NCBI RefSeq assembly: GCF_030656115.1
Contig: NZ_JAUSOO010000002.1
Coordinates: forward strand, 1-49,544
Reading direction: 5' to 3'
Source of the DNA: Hydrogenophaga sp.
Lineage (GTDB): Bacteria; Pseudomonadota; Gammaproteobacteria; Burkholderiales; Burkholderiaceae_C
DNA: 49,544 nucleotides
The notes beneath the pieces are model-generated. The model had not been told where the DNA came from. It made no database searches and saw nothing but the letters and a program-made list of their open reading frames with translations. Shown piece after piece: positions 17,231 through 25,573 of this stretch (its first letter is position 1; every line of letters starts with the position of its first letter). The position numbers and the translations under genes are program-made.

Positions 17231-18554
17231 CTGGGCCTTCTTGCAGGGCTTGGGCGATGCAGTCGAGCGCCCACCACAAATCGGCCTCTTCCACGTTCAG
17301 CGGCGGGGCCAGCACCAGCACCTGGCCTTGGCCCACCTTGAACGACAGCCCGGCGCTCAGGCAGCGGTACAGCACCGCCTCGGCCAGGTCGGCGTCGTGC
17401 AGTTCAATGCCGATCAGCAAACCGGCGCCGCGCACCTCTTTGACCGCGGGCAGGTCGGCGGTCAAGCTGCGCAAACGGTTCAGGACTTCTTGACCCAGGC
17501 GGCGGCTGCGCGCCAGCAGGTCTTCTTGCTCGATGACGTCCAGAACGGCCAGCGCAGCCGCGCAGGCCAGCGGGTTTTTTTCGTGGGTGTAGTGGCCCAG
17601 CGAGATGTGCTGGCCCAGGTTCAGGCCCTCACGGGCGATGAGTGCGGCCAGCGGCATGCTGCCTCCGCCCAGGCCTTTGCCGATGACGACCATGTCGGGC
17701 TCAATGCCGTAGCGCTCAATGGCAAACAGGTGGCCGGTGCGGCCCAGGGCAATCGGGATTTCGTCCAGGATCAGCAGCGCGCCGTGGCGGTCGCAGATCT
17801 GGCGCAGGCGGCGGTAGTAGTCCAACGGTGGCACCTGCACATCGGTGCAGCGCACGGTTTCCACAATCACCGCCGCCACGTCGCCTTCTTTTTTCAGCAC
17901 GTAGTCGATGTAGTCCACACAGCGCAAGGCGCAGCGCCCGGCGCAGCCGAACACGCAGGCGCCGGGGTCGCAGGGCGGCACGTGTTCGCTGCCGGGCAAC
18001 AGCGGCCCCATGCCCCGGCGAAACACCGCTTCGCCGCCGATGGAAATGGCGTCGAGCGAGGCGCCATGGAATGCGTCCCACATCGACACGGTTTTGAACC
18101 GGCCCGTGGCCAGCCGCGCCAGCTTGAGCGCCATGCCCATGGCCGCCGTGCCGCCGGGCGCCAACAGCAGGCGCGCGCCTTGCATATGGGCGGCCTGGCA
18201 CAGGCGGCGCGCCAGCTCCACCGCCGGGCGGTTGGTGTAGCGGCGCGGGCAAAACGGCAGGGTGTCCAGCGTTTCCCGCATGGCGGCCAGCACCGCCGGG
18301 TGGCCGTAGCCAATCTGGTGCAGGCTGTTGCCGTGAAAGTCCAGAATGCGGCGCCCGGCGGTGTCGGTCAGCCAGGCACCTTGCGCGGCGTCCAGCGCGT
18401 TCAGGCAGGGGGTGGACATGGACTGGTGCAAAAACCAGCGCGCATCTTCGTCCAGCAGGGCCCGGGTGGCGGGGTCGATGTGCTGCGCCTGCCAGGCGGT
18501 GCGGCGGTCGCCCAGGTTGATGTCGCCCTCGCTGCGGTCCGGTTCAGCCTTCAT
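17223..18554 (-). CDS. pbfA: (R)-1-hydroxy-2-aminoethylphosphonate ammonia-lyase, class III aminotransferase fold
   Basis: This is a 443-residue PLP enzyme of the class III aminotransferase fold. In 2-AEP clusters, proteins of this type (PbfA) convert (R)-1-hydroxy-2-aminoethylphosphonate to phosphonoacetaldehyde and ammonia, feeding PhnX. Visible features are the PLP phosphate-binding segment GGTAAMGMALK, the acidic motif LDEIPIALGRTG and the Schiff-base Lys in VVIGKGLGGG. A five-cysteine stretch, C-x4-C-x3-C-x3-C-x3-C (about residues 192-209), is unusual for aminotransferases. The start at 18554 overlaps the phnR stop by 11 bp; the EamA gene overlaps its end. The PbfA assignment rests on context and overall pattern. 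Another omega-transaminase activity is possible. Confidence 0.82.
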   Translation of the reverse strand: MKAEPDRSEGDINLGDRRTAWQAQHIDPATRALLDEDARWFLHQSMSTPCLNALDAAQGAWLTDTAGRRILDFHGNSLHQIGYGHPAVLAAMRETLDTLPFCPRRYTNRPAVELARRLCQAAHMQGARLLLAPGGTAAMGMALKLARLATGRFKTVSMWDAFHGASLDAISIGGEAVFRRGMGPLLPGSEHVPPCDPGACVFGCAGRCALRCVDYIDYVLKKEGDVAAVIVETVRCTDVQVPPLDYYRRLRQICDRHGALLILDEIPIALGRTGHLFAIERYGIEPDMVVIGKGLGGGSMPLAALIAREGLNLGQHISLGHYTHEKNPLACAAALAVLDVIEQEDLLARSRRLGQEVLNRLRSLTADLPAVKEVRGAGLLIGIELHDADLAEAVLYRCLSAGLSFKVGQGQVLVLAPPLNVEEADLWWALDCIAQALQEGPGA

Positions 18555-19248
18555 GGGGTGCTCCGGCCCATTCGCCGCCCTGCAGCATGCGCTGGCGCCC
18601 GCCCCGGGCGTGGGCAAACAAGGCCTCGGCGGCGCCCGCGGCGTTGCGCGCCTCCAGCAGGTCGACGATGGCGCTGTGTTCTTCGGCGAAATGCGGAATG
18701 GCCATGGGGGCGAGCAGGTTGCGGCGGCGAAACAGCGCCAGCAACCGGGTCAGGCGGCGGTACTGGTCGATCAACACGGGGTTGCCCGTCATGCCCACGA
18801 TGGCGTCGTGAAAGCCCAGGTTCAGTTCGTGGAACCGGTCCACGTCGCCGCTTTGCACCTCGCGCATGGCGGCGGTCATGTCGCGCAGGGTTTTGAGCTG
18901 TTCGGGCGTGATGCGCTCGGCCAGCAAGCGGCCAGCGGCGGCGTCCAGCCCGGCGCGCACGTCGTAGATGTCAGCGGCCTCGGACAAGGCGATTTTGCGC
19001 ACCTGGGCGCCCCGGTTTTTTTCTTGCCGGATCAGGCCCGACTCCTCCAGCATGCGCAGCGCCTCGCGCAGCGGCCCGCGCGAAATGCCAAAGCGCTGCG
19101 CCAGCGAGGTCTCGTTGAGCTTGCTGCCGGGCGCCAGTTCACCTCCCAGGATCATCTCTTCCATGGACTCGACCACCAGACGGGTGAGCGATGTGCTCTG
19201 CAGCAGGGCCAGAGCGTTTTCAGGGGCGGATGGGAAGGTGGTGTTCAT
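18544..19248 (-). CDS. phnR: GntR/FCD-family regulator of 2-AEP utilization
   Basis: This 234-residue GntR-family regulator has an N-terminal winged helix (about residues 20-85) with LNETSLAQRFGISRGPLREALRMLEESGLI in typical form. The C-terminal all-helical FCD ligand-binding domain has candidate metal-binding residues (Asp in IYDVRAGLDAAAGRL, His in NLGFHDAI, His in HFAEEHSAIVDLL). It corresponds to the Burkholderia-type regulator found with 2-AEP catabolic genes. It is the first gene of phnR-pbfA-EamA and diverges from the transporter operon, with a candidate operator between. It probably responds to 2-AEP or a pathway intermediate. Confidence 0.9.
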   Translation of the reverse strand: MNTTFPSAPENALALLQSTSLTRLVVESMEEMILGGELAPGSKLNETSLAQRFGISRGPLREALRMLEESGLIRQEKNRGAQVRKIALSEAADIYDVRAGLDAAAGRLLAERITPEQLKTLRDMTAAMREVQSGDVDRFHELNLGFHDAIVGMTGNPVLIDQYRRLTRLLALFRRRNLLAPMAIPHFAEEHSAIVDLLEARNAAGAAEALFAHARGGRQRMLQGGEWAGAPHEG

Positions 19249-19282
19249 GTGCGGCTCGAATGGCGTGGATTCTAAAGAAATT

Positions 19283-19307
19283 TTTATATTGTCGATTGTC
19301 AACAATC
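19283..19307. promoter_or_regulatory. Candidate PhnR operator overlapping the phnR promoter
   Basis: GATTGT-CA-ACAATC (19294-19307) is an inverted repeat of the sort bound by FCD-type GntR regulators. On the minus strand it lies just upstream of a TATAAA -10-like hexamer (19283-19288), 35 bp from the phnR ATG, so autoregulation is likely. The minus strand also reads GTGTCAG and TTGACAA 11 bp apart here, a weak Pho-box resemblance that I consider secondary. Confidence 0.55.
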
Positions 19308-19414
19308 TGACACATACCCGCCATAAGCTGGGCAGCGTTGTGCTGGCTGTGAACATTTTTTGCGTGGCGGCCCGCAACGTCCGGTTTGTTTGATCGTTCT
19401 TCCACGGAGCCCCC

Positions 19415-20443
19415 ATGAAGCTGAAAACCCTGCTAAAAACCGCGCTGGTTGGCGCGATGGCCGCCTTGCTGACCCTGCCCGCCATGGCGCAAAAGACGCG
19501 TTTGTCCGTTTACACCGCACTGGAAAACGACCAGCTCGGCCCGTACAAACAAGCCTTTGAAGCGGCCCACCCCGATGTGGAAATTGCCTGGGTGCGCGAC
19601 TCCACCGGCATCATCACCGCCCGCGTGCTGGCCGAAAAAGACAACCCACGCGCCGACGTGATCTGGGGCCTGGGTGCTTCCAGCGTGGCCTTGTTCGACA
19701 CCATGGGTTTGCTGCACCCGTACCGCCCGAATGGCGTGGACCAGCTCAAGCCGGCCTTTCGCAGCAGCAAGACGCCCATGGCCTGGACCGGCATGGACGC
19801 CTGGCTGGCCGTGATGTGCTTCAACACGGTGGAAGGCGGCAAGAAAAACATGCCCAAGCCCACGTCGTGGGCCGACCTGACCAACCCGGTCTACAAAGAC
19901 GCCATCGTCATGCCCAACCCGGCCTCGTCGGGCACGGGTTACCAGGCCGTTTACGCCTGGCTGCAGATCATGGGCGAGAAAGCCGGCTGGGAGTTCATGG
20001 ACAAGCTGCACAACAACGTGGCCGTCTACACCCATTCCGGTTCGGCCCCTTGCGTGCAGGCCGCCAAGGGCGAGCGCGTGGTGGGCATTGGCTTTGACAT
20101 GCGCGGCGCCAAGGAAAAGACCGCTGGCGCACCCATCGACATCATCCTGGCCAAAGAAGGCGCCCCCTGGGACATGGAAGCCACCGCCATCGTGCGGGGC
20201 ACCAAGAACCTGGCCGCGGCCCAAAAGCTGGCCGACTTTGCGGTCAGCAAACCCGCCTACGAGATGTACGGCAAGTTCTACGCCATCGTCGGCTACCCCG
20301 GCATGAACCCCAGCCCGCCGAACTACCCACCGAGCGCCGACAGCGCCATGGTGAAGATCGACCTGGGCAAGATGGGCTCCGAGCGCGCCCGCATTCTGGC
20401 CGAGTGGACCAAGCGCTACGACGGCAAGTCGGCACCGAAGTAA
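19415..20443 (+). CDS. 2-Aminoethylphosphonate ABC transporter substrate-binding protein
   Basis: This 342-residue periplasmic binding protein is of the iron/AEP (Fbp-like) class. It has a signal peptide (MKLKTLLKTALVGAMAA ending PAMAQ) and a two-lobe binding domain with RLSVYTALENDQLGPY, GIITARVLAEKDNPRADVIWGLGASS, MPNPASSGTGYQ and VGIGFDMRGAKEK. This matches the family annotated as a putative 2-AEP ABC transporter binding protein (PhnS2-type). It is the first gene of a plus-strand operon with ATPase, permease, phnW and phnX. A terminator-like hairpin after it would favour higher expression than the membrane subunits. Confidence 0.93.
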   Translation: MKLKTLLKTALVGAMAALLTLPAMAQKTRLSVYTALENDQLGPYKQAFEAAHPDVEIAWVRDSTGIITARVLAEKDNPRADVIWGLGASSVALFDTMGLLHPYRPNGVDQLKPAFRSSKTPMAWTGMDAWLAVMCFNTVEGGKKNMPKPTSWADLTNPVYKDAIVMPNPASSGTGYQAVYAWLQIMGEKAGWEFMDKLHNNVAVYTHSGSAPCVQAAKGERVVGIGFDMRGAKEKTAGAPIDIILAKEGAPWDMEATAIVRGTKNLAAAQKLADFAVSKPAYEMYGKFYAIVGYPGMNPSPPNYPPSADSAMVKIDLGKMGSERARILAEWTKRYDGKSAPK

Positions 20444-20488
20444 CAGTCGATCGGACCCTGCGCGCTTGGGGCGTGCGGGGTCGCCACC

Positions 20489-20515
20489 GGGGCGCTGCGC
20501 AGCGCCCCTTTCTTT
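20489..20515 (+). terminator. Intra-operon hairpin (attenuator) after the binding-protein gene
   Basis: GGGGCGCT-GCGC-AGCGCCCC (20489-20508), a perfect stem, is followed by TTTCTTT. It sits in the 85-bp gap between the binding-protein gene and the ATPase gene. Partial termination or mRNA stabilisation here would give the usual excess of binding protein. Confidence 0.75.
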
Positions 20516-20528
20516 GCGGAACTGTGCC

Positions 20529-21665
20529 GTGACCGAATTGAAAACACCGTATCTGGACGTGCGCGGCGTGGGCAAACGCTTTGGCGCTTTTTGGGCTTTG
20601 AAGGATGTTTCGCTGCGCATTGAAGCGGGCGAGTTCCTGTGCTTTCTGGGCCCGTCGGGCTGCGGCAAAACCACGCTGCTGCGCATCATTGCCGGGCTGG
20701 AGCAGCAAGACGGCGGGCAGATTTTGCAAAAAGGCCGCGACATCTCGGGCCTGCCCTCGTCGCAGCGCGACTTTGGCATCGTGTTCCAGTCGTATGCGTT
20801 GTTCCCGAACCTGAACGTGAAAGACAACGTGGGCTACGGCCTGAAGGGCAAAGGCCTGGCGCGCAGCGCGGTGGCCGAGCGTGTCAACGGCTTGCTGGAA
20901 CTGGTGGGGCTGGCGCAGTCGGGCGCCCAATACCCGGCGCAGCTCTCGGGCGGCATGCAACAGCGCGTGGCCCTGGCGCGGGCGCTGGCCACCTCGCCCA
21001 GCTTGCTGCTGCTGGACGAACCCCTGAGCGCCCTGGATGCGCGGGTGCGGGCGCATTTGCGCACCGAGCTGCGCCAGTTGCACCAGCGCCTGGGGGTGAC
21101 CACCATCATGGTGACGCACGACCAGGAAGAAGCCCTGAGCCTGGCCGACCGCATTGTGGTGATGAACCACGGCGTGATTGAGCAAGTGGGCACGCCACAA
21201 ACCATTTACCAACAACCGTGCAGCGCTTTTGTGGCCGACTTTGTGGGCAAAACCAACCCCCTGCGCGCGCGCCTGAGCGGCCCCGGGCGCGCCAACTGGC
21301 ACGGTCTGGAACTGGCTTGCGAGCACATGCCGCACATGGCCCACGACACGGATGTGACGCTGGCGGTGCGGCCCGAAGACATCGTGCTGCACCACGAAGC
21401 GGAGCACGGCAACGACAACAACAACGGCCACAACCAACACCCGCCGCAGGCCAGCAACCGGCTGGGCGCCACGGTGCAGCACCTGGAATTTCTCGGGCCG
21501 TTCTGCCGCATCAGCATGCACCTGCCGCAAAACGGCCAAACCCTGGTGGCCGATGTGCCCACCGCCCAAGCCCTGCAGATGGGCCTGGCCGCGCAGCGCC
21601 GCCTGACGATTGACCTGCCGGCACGCCACATCCGCGTGTACGGCGCCCACGCGCGGGCCAACTGA
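20529..21665 (+). CDS. 2-Aminoethylphosphonate ABC transporter ATP-binding protein
   Basis: This 378-residue ABC ATPase energises 2-AEP import. Walker A is GPSGCGKTTLL, the Q-loop is in VFQSYALFPNLNV, the signature is LSGGMQQRVALARAL, Walker B is LLLLDEPLSALDARVR and the H-loop is VTHDQEEA. A C-terminal TOBE-type regulatory region (from about residue 250) contains a His/Asn-rich stretch (HHEAEHGNDNNNGHNQH, about 287-303) not usual for the family. Start is GTG at 20529. The stop overlaps the permease ATG by one base (TGATG), indicating translational coupling. Confidence 0.95.
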   Translation: MTELKTPYLDVRGVGKRFGAFWALKDVSLRIEAGEFLCFLGPSGCGKTTLLRIIAGLEQQDGGQILQKGRDISGLPSSQRDFGIVFQSYALFPNLNVKDNVGYGLKGKGLARSAVAERVNGLLELVGLAQSGAQYPAQLSGGMQQRVALARALATSPSLLLLDEPLSALDARVRAHLRTELRQLHQRLGVTTIMVTHDQEEALSLADRIVVMNHGVIEQVGTPQTIYQQPCSAFVADFVGKTNPLRARLSGPGRANWHGLELACEHMPHMAHDTDVTLAVRPEDIVLHHEAEHGNDNNNGHNQHPPQASNRLGATVQHLEFLGPFCRISMHLPQNGQTLVADVPTAQALQMGLAAQRRLTIDLPARHIRVYGAHARAN

Positions 21666-23341
21666 TGCGCGCGCGCTGGCAGCGGCTGGACCGCGACGAC
21701 CTGTGGATGCGCCTGGGCGTGCTGCTGCTGGCGCTGTGGCTGGCGGTCACGCTGGTGCTGCCGCTGGGCAGCTTGCTGATCAAAAGCTTTCGCGATGCCG
21801 ACGGCGCCTGGGTGGGTCTGGCCAACTACGCCAGCTACTTCGCCACACCGTCGCTCACCGAGTCGTTGTGGAACAGCCTGTGGGTGTCCACGCTCATCAC
21901 CGCGCTGGTGCTGCCGCTGGCCTATGTGTACGCCTACGCCCTCACGCGCAGCGCCATGCCGGGCAAATCCGTGTTCAAGGCGCTGGCCCTCATTCCCATT
22001 TTGGCGCCGTCGTTGTTGCCCGCCATCTCGCTCATCTACCTGTTTGGCAACCAGGGTTTGCTCAAAGACTGGTTGTTCGGCGCGTCCATTTACGGGCCGA
22101 TTGGCATCGTCATCTCGCAGGTGTTTTATTGTTTTCCGCATGCGCTGATGATTTTGGTGGTGGCGCTGTCGATGGCCGATGCGCGGCACTACGAAGCCGC
22201 CCGCGTGTTGGGCGCGTCCCCGCTGCGCACCTTTTGGACCGTGACGCTGCCGGGCAGCAAATACGGCCTCATCAGCGCCGGTTTTGTGGTGTTCACCCTG
22301 GCCATTACGGACTTTGGCATTGCCAAGGTGATCGGCGGGCGCTTCAACGTGCTGGCCACCGACATCTTCAAACAGGTGATTGGCCAGCAAAACTTTGCCA
22401 TGGGCGCGGTGGTGGGCTTTGTGCTGCTGCTGCCGGCGGTGCTGGCGTTTGGCGCCGACCGCTGGGTGCAGCACCGCCAAGTGGCCTTGCTCACCGCCCG
22501 CGCGGTGCCGCTGGTGCCGGTGCGCGACACCGCGCGCGACGCCAGTTTGTGGCTGTTTTGTGCCCTGTTGGCATTCGCCATGCTGGCCATGCTGGGCATG
22601 GCGGTGTGGGCCTCGCTGGTCACGCGCTGGCCCTACAACCTGACGCTGACGCTGGCGAACTACGCGTTTTCCAACTTCGACAGCGAAGGCTGGCAGGCCT
22701 ACCGCAACTCCCTGAGCCTGGCGGCATGGACCGCCGTGCTGGGCACCGTCATTGTTTTCACGGGCGCCTATGTGATGGAGAAAACACGCGGCTTTGCCCT
22801 GGTGCGCAGTGCCACACAGCTCATGGCCATGCTGTCCATGGCGGTGCCGGGGCTGGTGCTGGGCCTGGCCTACATCTTTTTCTTCAACGCACCGGGCAAC
22901 CCGCTGGGCTTTGTGTACGGCACGTTGGCCATTTTGGTCATCAACTCCATTGCCCACTTCTACACCGTGAGCCACATCACCGCCACCACGGCCCTGAAAC
23001 AGCTGGACGCCGAATTTGAGGCGGTGTCGGCCTCGCTCAAGGTGTCGCTGGGTCGCATGTTTGCCCGCGTCACGGTGCCGGTGTGCATGCCGGCGGTGCT
23101 CGACATCAGCATCTACCTGTTTGTCAACGCCATGACCACGGTGTCGGCGGTGATCTTTTTGTACGGCTCCGACACCAAGCTGGCCGCCGTGTCCATCATC
23201 CACATGGACGAAGCCGGTTTCACCGCCGCCGCAGCCGCCATGGCGGTGGTGATTGTGGCCACGTCGGCGGGCGTGAAAGGGGTTCACAGCCTGTTGACCT
23301 GGCAGCTCAGCCGCCGCACCCAAGCCTGGCGCATGCGCTGA
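21665..23341 (+). CDS. 2-Aminoethylphosphonate ABC transporter permease (fused two-domain)
   Basis: This 558-residue permease contains two fused membrane domains, as in Fbp/AEP-type importers (PhnU2-type). Each half carries an EAA loop for ATPase contact: YEAARVLGASPLRTFWTVTLP in the first half and EFEAVSASLKVSLGRMF with TVPVCMPAVL in the second. About twelve hydrophobic segments are visible. It overlaps the ATPase gene by one base and precedes phnW by 23 bp, so transport and catabolism are co-transcribed. Confidence 0.93.
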   Translation: MRARWQRLDRDDLWMRLGVLLLALWLAVTLVLPLGSLLIKSFRDADGAWVGLANYASYFATPSLTESLWNSLWVSTLITALVLPLAYVYAYALTRSAMPGKSVFKALALIPILAPSLLPAISLIYLFGNQGLLKDWLFGASIYGPIGIVISQVFYCFPHALMILVVALSMADARHYEAARVLGASPLRTFWTVTLPGSKYGLISAGFVVFTLAITDFGIAKVIGGRFNVLATDIFKQVIGQQNFAMGAVVGFVLLLPAVLAFGADRWVQHRQVALLTARAVPLVPVRDTARDASLWLFCALLAFAMLAMLGMAVWASLVTRWPYNLTLTLANYAFSNFDSEGWQAYRNSLSLAAWTAVLGTVIVFTGAYVMEKTRGFALVRSATQLMAMLSMAVPGLVLGLAYIFFFNAPGNPLGFVYGTLAILVINSIAHFYTVSHITATTALKQLDAEFEAVSASLKVSLGRMFARVTVPVCMPAVLDISIYLFVNAMTTVSAVIFLYGSDTKLAAVSIIHMDEAGFTAAAAAMAVVIVATSAGVKGVHSLLTWQLSRRTQAWRMR

Positions 23342-23364
23342 AGCCGCCTTGAACCGCTCATTCC

Positions 23365-24528
23365 ATGCCCTTCAAGCCCCTTCAACCCACCGCAACCACC
23401 CAGCACACCATGCCGCTGATTGACCGAGACCCGCTGCTGCTCACCCCCGGCCCTTTGACCACCAGCCTGCGCACCAAGCAGGCCATGCTGCACGACCACG
23501 GCTCGTGGGACCCCGGCTTCAACGGCATCACCGCCAGCGTGTGCCGCCAACTGCTCGACATCGTGCACGGCGCCGACACGCATGTGTGCGTGCCCCTGCA
23601 AGGCAGCGGCACCTTTGCGGTGGAAGCCGCGCTGGGCACGCTGGTGCCGCACACCGGCAAGGTGCTGGTGCCCAACCACGGCGCGTATTGCGCGCGCATC
23701 TTGCGCATCCTGGGCGTGCTGGGCCGCGATGCGGTGGAGCTGCCCCTGGCCGAAGACCAGCCCATGGACCCCGCCGCCATCGAAGCCGCTTTGCAGGCCG
23801 ACCCCGGCATCACCCACGTGGCGGTGGTGCACTGCGAAACCGGCACCGGCATCTTGAACCCGCTGGCCGAGATCGCCCAGGTGGTGGCGGCGCAGGGCCG
23901 CGCCTTGATCGTTGACGCCATGAGCTCGTTCGGCGCCCTGCCCATCGACGCCCGCGCCCTGCCCTTTGACGCGCTGATTGCCGCCTCGGGCAAGTGCCTG
24001 GAAGGGGTGCCCGGCATGGGCTTTGTGCTGGCGCGGCGCAGCGCCCTGGAGGCCAGCGCGGGCCAATGCCATTCGCTGGCCATGGACCTGCACGACCAGT
24101 GGGCCTACCTGCAAAAAACCACGCAATGGCGCTTCACACCGCCCACCCATGTGGTGGCCGCGCTGGCCGAAGCCTTGCAACAGTTTCAAGAAGAAGGCGG
24201 CCAAGCGGCACGCGGCGCCCGCTACGCCGCCAACGCCCAGCGCCTGGTGCAAGGCATGTCGGCCCTGGGCTTGCAGCCGTTTCTGGCCCCCGCGGTGCAA
24301 GCGCCCATCATCGTCACCTTTCATGCACCGCAGCACCCGGCCTGGCACTTTCAAACCTTCTACGAAGGCGTGCGCGAACGCGGTTTCATCCTGTACCCCG
24401 GCAAGCTGACCCAGGTGGAAACCTTCCGGGTGGGCTGCATCGGCGCCATCACCCCCCACGACATCGACCAGGTGGTCCACGCCGTGGGCGCCACCCTGCG
24501 CCAGATGGGCATCGTCAACCACGCTTGA
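23365..24528 (+). CDS. phnW: 2-Aminoethylphosphonate-pyruvate transaminase
   Basis: This 387-residue PLP-dependent class V aminotransferase transfers the amino group of 2-AEP to pyruvate, giving phosphonoacetaldehyde and alanine. Motifs are [25 protein letters not shown] in the usual N-terminal position, [37 protein letters not shown] and the Schiff-base Lys in [14 protein letters not shown] (about residue 211), plus [10 protein letters not shown] near the C-terminal half. ATG 23365 is used; an ATG at 23410 just before the conserved start would remove a 15-residue tail. phnX follows after about 230 bp filled with palindromic repeats. Confidence 0.96.
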   Translation: MPFKPLQPTATTQHTMPLIDRDPLLLTPGPLTTSLRTKQAMLHDHGSWDPGFNGITASVCRQLLDIVHGADTHVCVPLQGSGTFAVEAALGTLVPHTGKVLVPNHGAYCARILRILGVLGRDAVELPLAEDQPMDPAAIEAALQADPGITHVAVVHCETGTGILNPLAEIAQVVAAQGRALIVDAMSSFGALPIDARALPFDALIAASGKCLEGVPGMGFVLARRSALEASAGQCHSLAMDLHDQWAYLQKTTQWRFTPPTHVVAALAEALQQFQEEGGQAARGARYAANAQRLVQGMSALGLQPFLAPAVQAPIIVTFHAPQHPAWHFQTFYEGVRERGFILYPGKLTQVETFRVGCIGAITPHDIDQVVHAVGATLRQMGIVNHA

Positions 24529-24556
24529 AGGGGTGGCACCTCAACCCGCCGGGGAA

Positions 24557-24724
24557 AGCCCCCACCCAACCCTCCCCCAGAGGGGGAGGGCTTCAGACAC
24601 GCCCAACAACAGGCACTGCGCCGAAGCCATGCCTTACTCCTTCCCCCTCTGGGGGAAGGTTGGGATGGGGGCCAGCGTGCCAACACAGCAGAAGACCCTT
24701 ACCCAACCCTCCCCAAAAGGGGAT
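24557..24724. repeat. Intergenic palindromic elements between phnW and phnX
   Basis: The 232-bp gap holds three related GC-rich elements. The left copy (24557-24592) reads AGCCCCCACCCAACCCTCCC through CCCCAGAGGGGGAGGG. The right copy (24639-24673) is its reverse complement in inverted orientation. A degenerate direct third copy lies at 24696-24724. The words ACGCCCAACAACA follow both the first and third copies, showing a local duplication. The long inverted pair could fold in mRNA. No coding region is apparent. Confidence 0.85.
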
Positions 24725-24760
24725 GACCTCAAACACGCCCAACAACACCCCGGAGACCCC

Positions 24761-25573
24761 ATGCAACACACCCTAGAAGCCGTCATTTTTGACTGGGCTG
24801 GCACCACCGTCGATTTCGGCTCGTTCGCTCCGACCCAGATTTTTGTCGACGCCTTCCAAACCGCCTACGGCTTTGCGCTGAGCCTGGACGAGGCGCGCGG
24901 TCCCATGGGCCTGGGCAAGTGGCAACACATCGAAGCCCTGGGCCGCGACCCCGCCATTGCGGCGCGCTGGCAAGCCCAGTTTGGCCGCCCCATGGGCCAA
25001 GCCGACGTGCGCCACATTTACGAGACCTTCATTCCGCTGCAAGTGGAGCGCGTGGGCGCACACAGCGCCCTCATTCCCGGCGCGCTGGACGTGGTGCAAA
25101 GCCTGCGCCAACAGGGTTTCAAAATTGGCTCCACCACCGGCTACCCCCGGCAGGTGATGGAACGGCTGATGGCCCTGGCCAGCGCACAGGGCTACACGCC
25201 CGACTGCACCGTCTGCGCCGACGACCTGCCCGCCGGCGCCCGCCCCGGCCCCTGGATGGCGCTGCACTGCGTGCAACAACTGCGTATTGGCGCCGTGTCG
25301 CACTGTGTCAAGGTGGACGACACCCTGCCCGGCATGGCCGAAGGCCTGAACGCGGGCATGTGGACCGTGGGCGTGGCGCTCTCGGGCAGCCCGGCGGGCT
25401 GGACGCTGGCGCAATACCAAGCCGCTGACGAAGCCAGCCGTGCCAACATGCGCAACCGCGTGAGCGCCGAGTTGCTCGCCGCCGGTGCGCACTACGTCAT
25501 CGACACCGTGGCCGACCTGCCCGTGGTGTTGCAAGACATTGAGCAACGCCTGGCCCAAGGCCAACGCCCTTGA
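24761..25573 (+). CDS. phnX: Phosphonoacetaldehyde hydrolase (phosphonatase)
   Basis: This 270-residue HAD-superfamily phosphonatase cleaves the C-P bond of phosphonoacetaldehyde to acetaldehyde and phosphate through a Schiff base. The nucleophile Asp is in VIFDWAGTTVDFGS (about residue 11) and the Schiff-base Lys in GPMGLGKWQHI (about residue 52). Further HAD motifs are SLRQQGFKIGSTTGYPRQVM and HCVKVDDTLPGMAEGLNAGMW. Start at 24761 is supported by CGGAG upstream. With phnW and pbfA it completes 2-AEP degradation to phosphate. The NUDIX gene overlaps its end by 4 bp. Confidence 0.97.
   Translation: MQHTLEAVIFDWAGTTVDFGSFAPTQIFVDAFQTAYGFALSLDEARGPMGLGKWQHIEALGRDPAIAARWQAQFGRPMGQADVRHIYETFIPLQVERVGAHSALIPGALDVVQSLRQQGFKIGSTTGYPRQVMERLMALASAQGYTPDCTVCADDLPAGARPGPWMALHCVQQLRIGAVSHCVKVDDTLPGMAEGLNAGMWTVGVALSGSPAGWTLAQYQAADEASRANMRNRVSAELLAAGAHYVIDTVADLPVVLQDIEQRLAQGQRP

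Noticed and set aside
20489..20515. Hairpin as the end of a separate transcription unit
   Set aside because: The ATPase and permease genes that follow belong functionally to the binding protein and no new promoter is evident, so partial termination is the better reading.
21206..23323. Roughly 700-codon minus-strand open frame opposite the AEP permease
   Set aside because: His/Gln/Arg-rich shadow translation with no domain; the sense strand encodes a clear permease.
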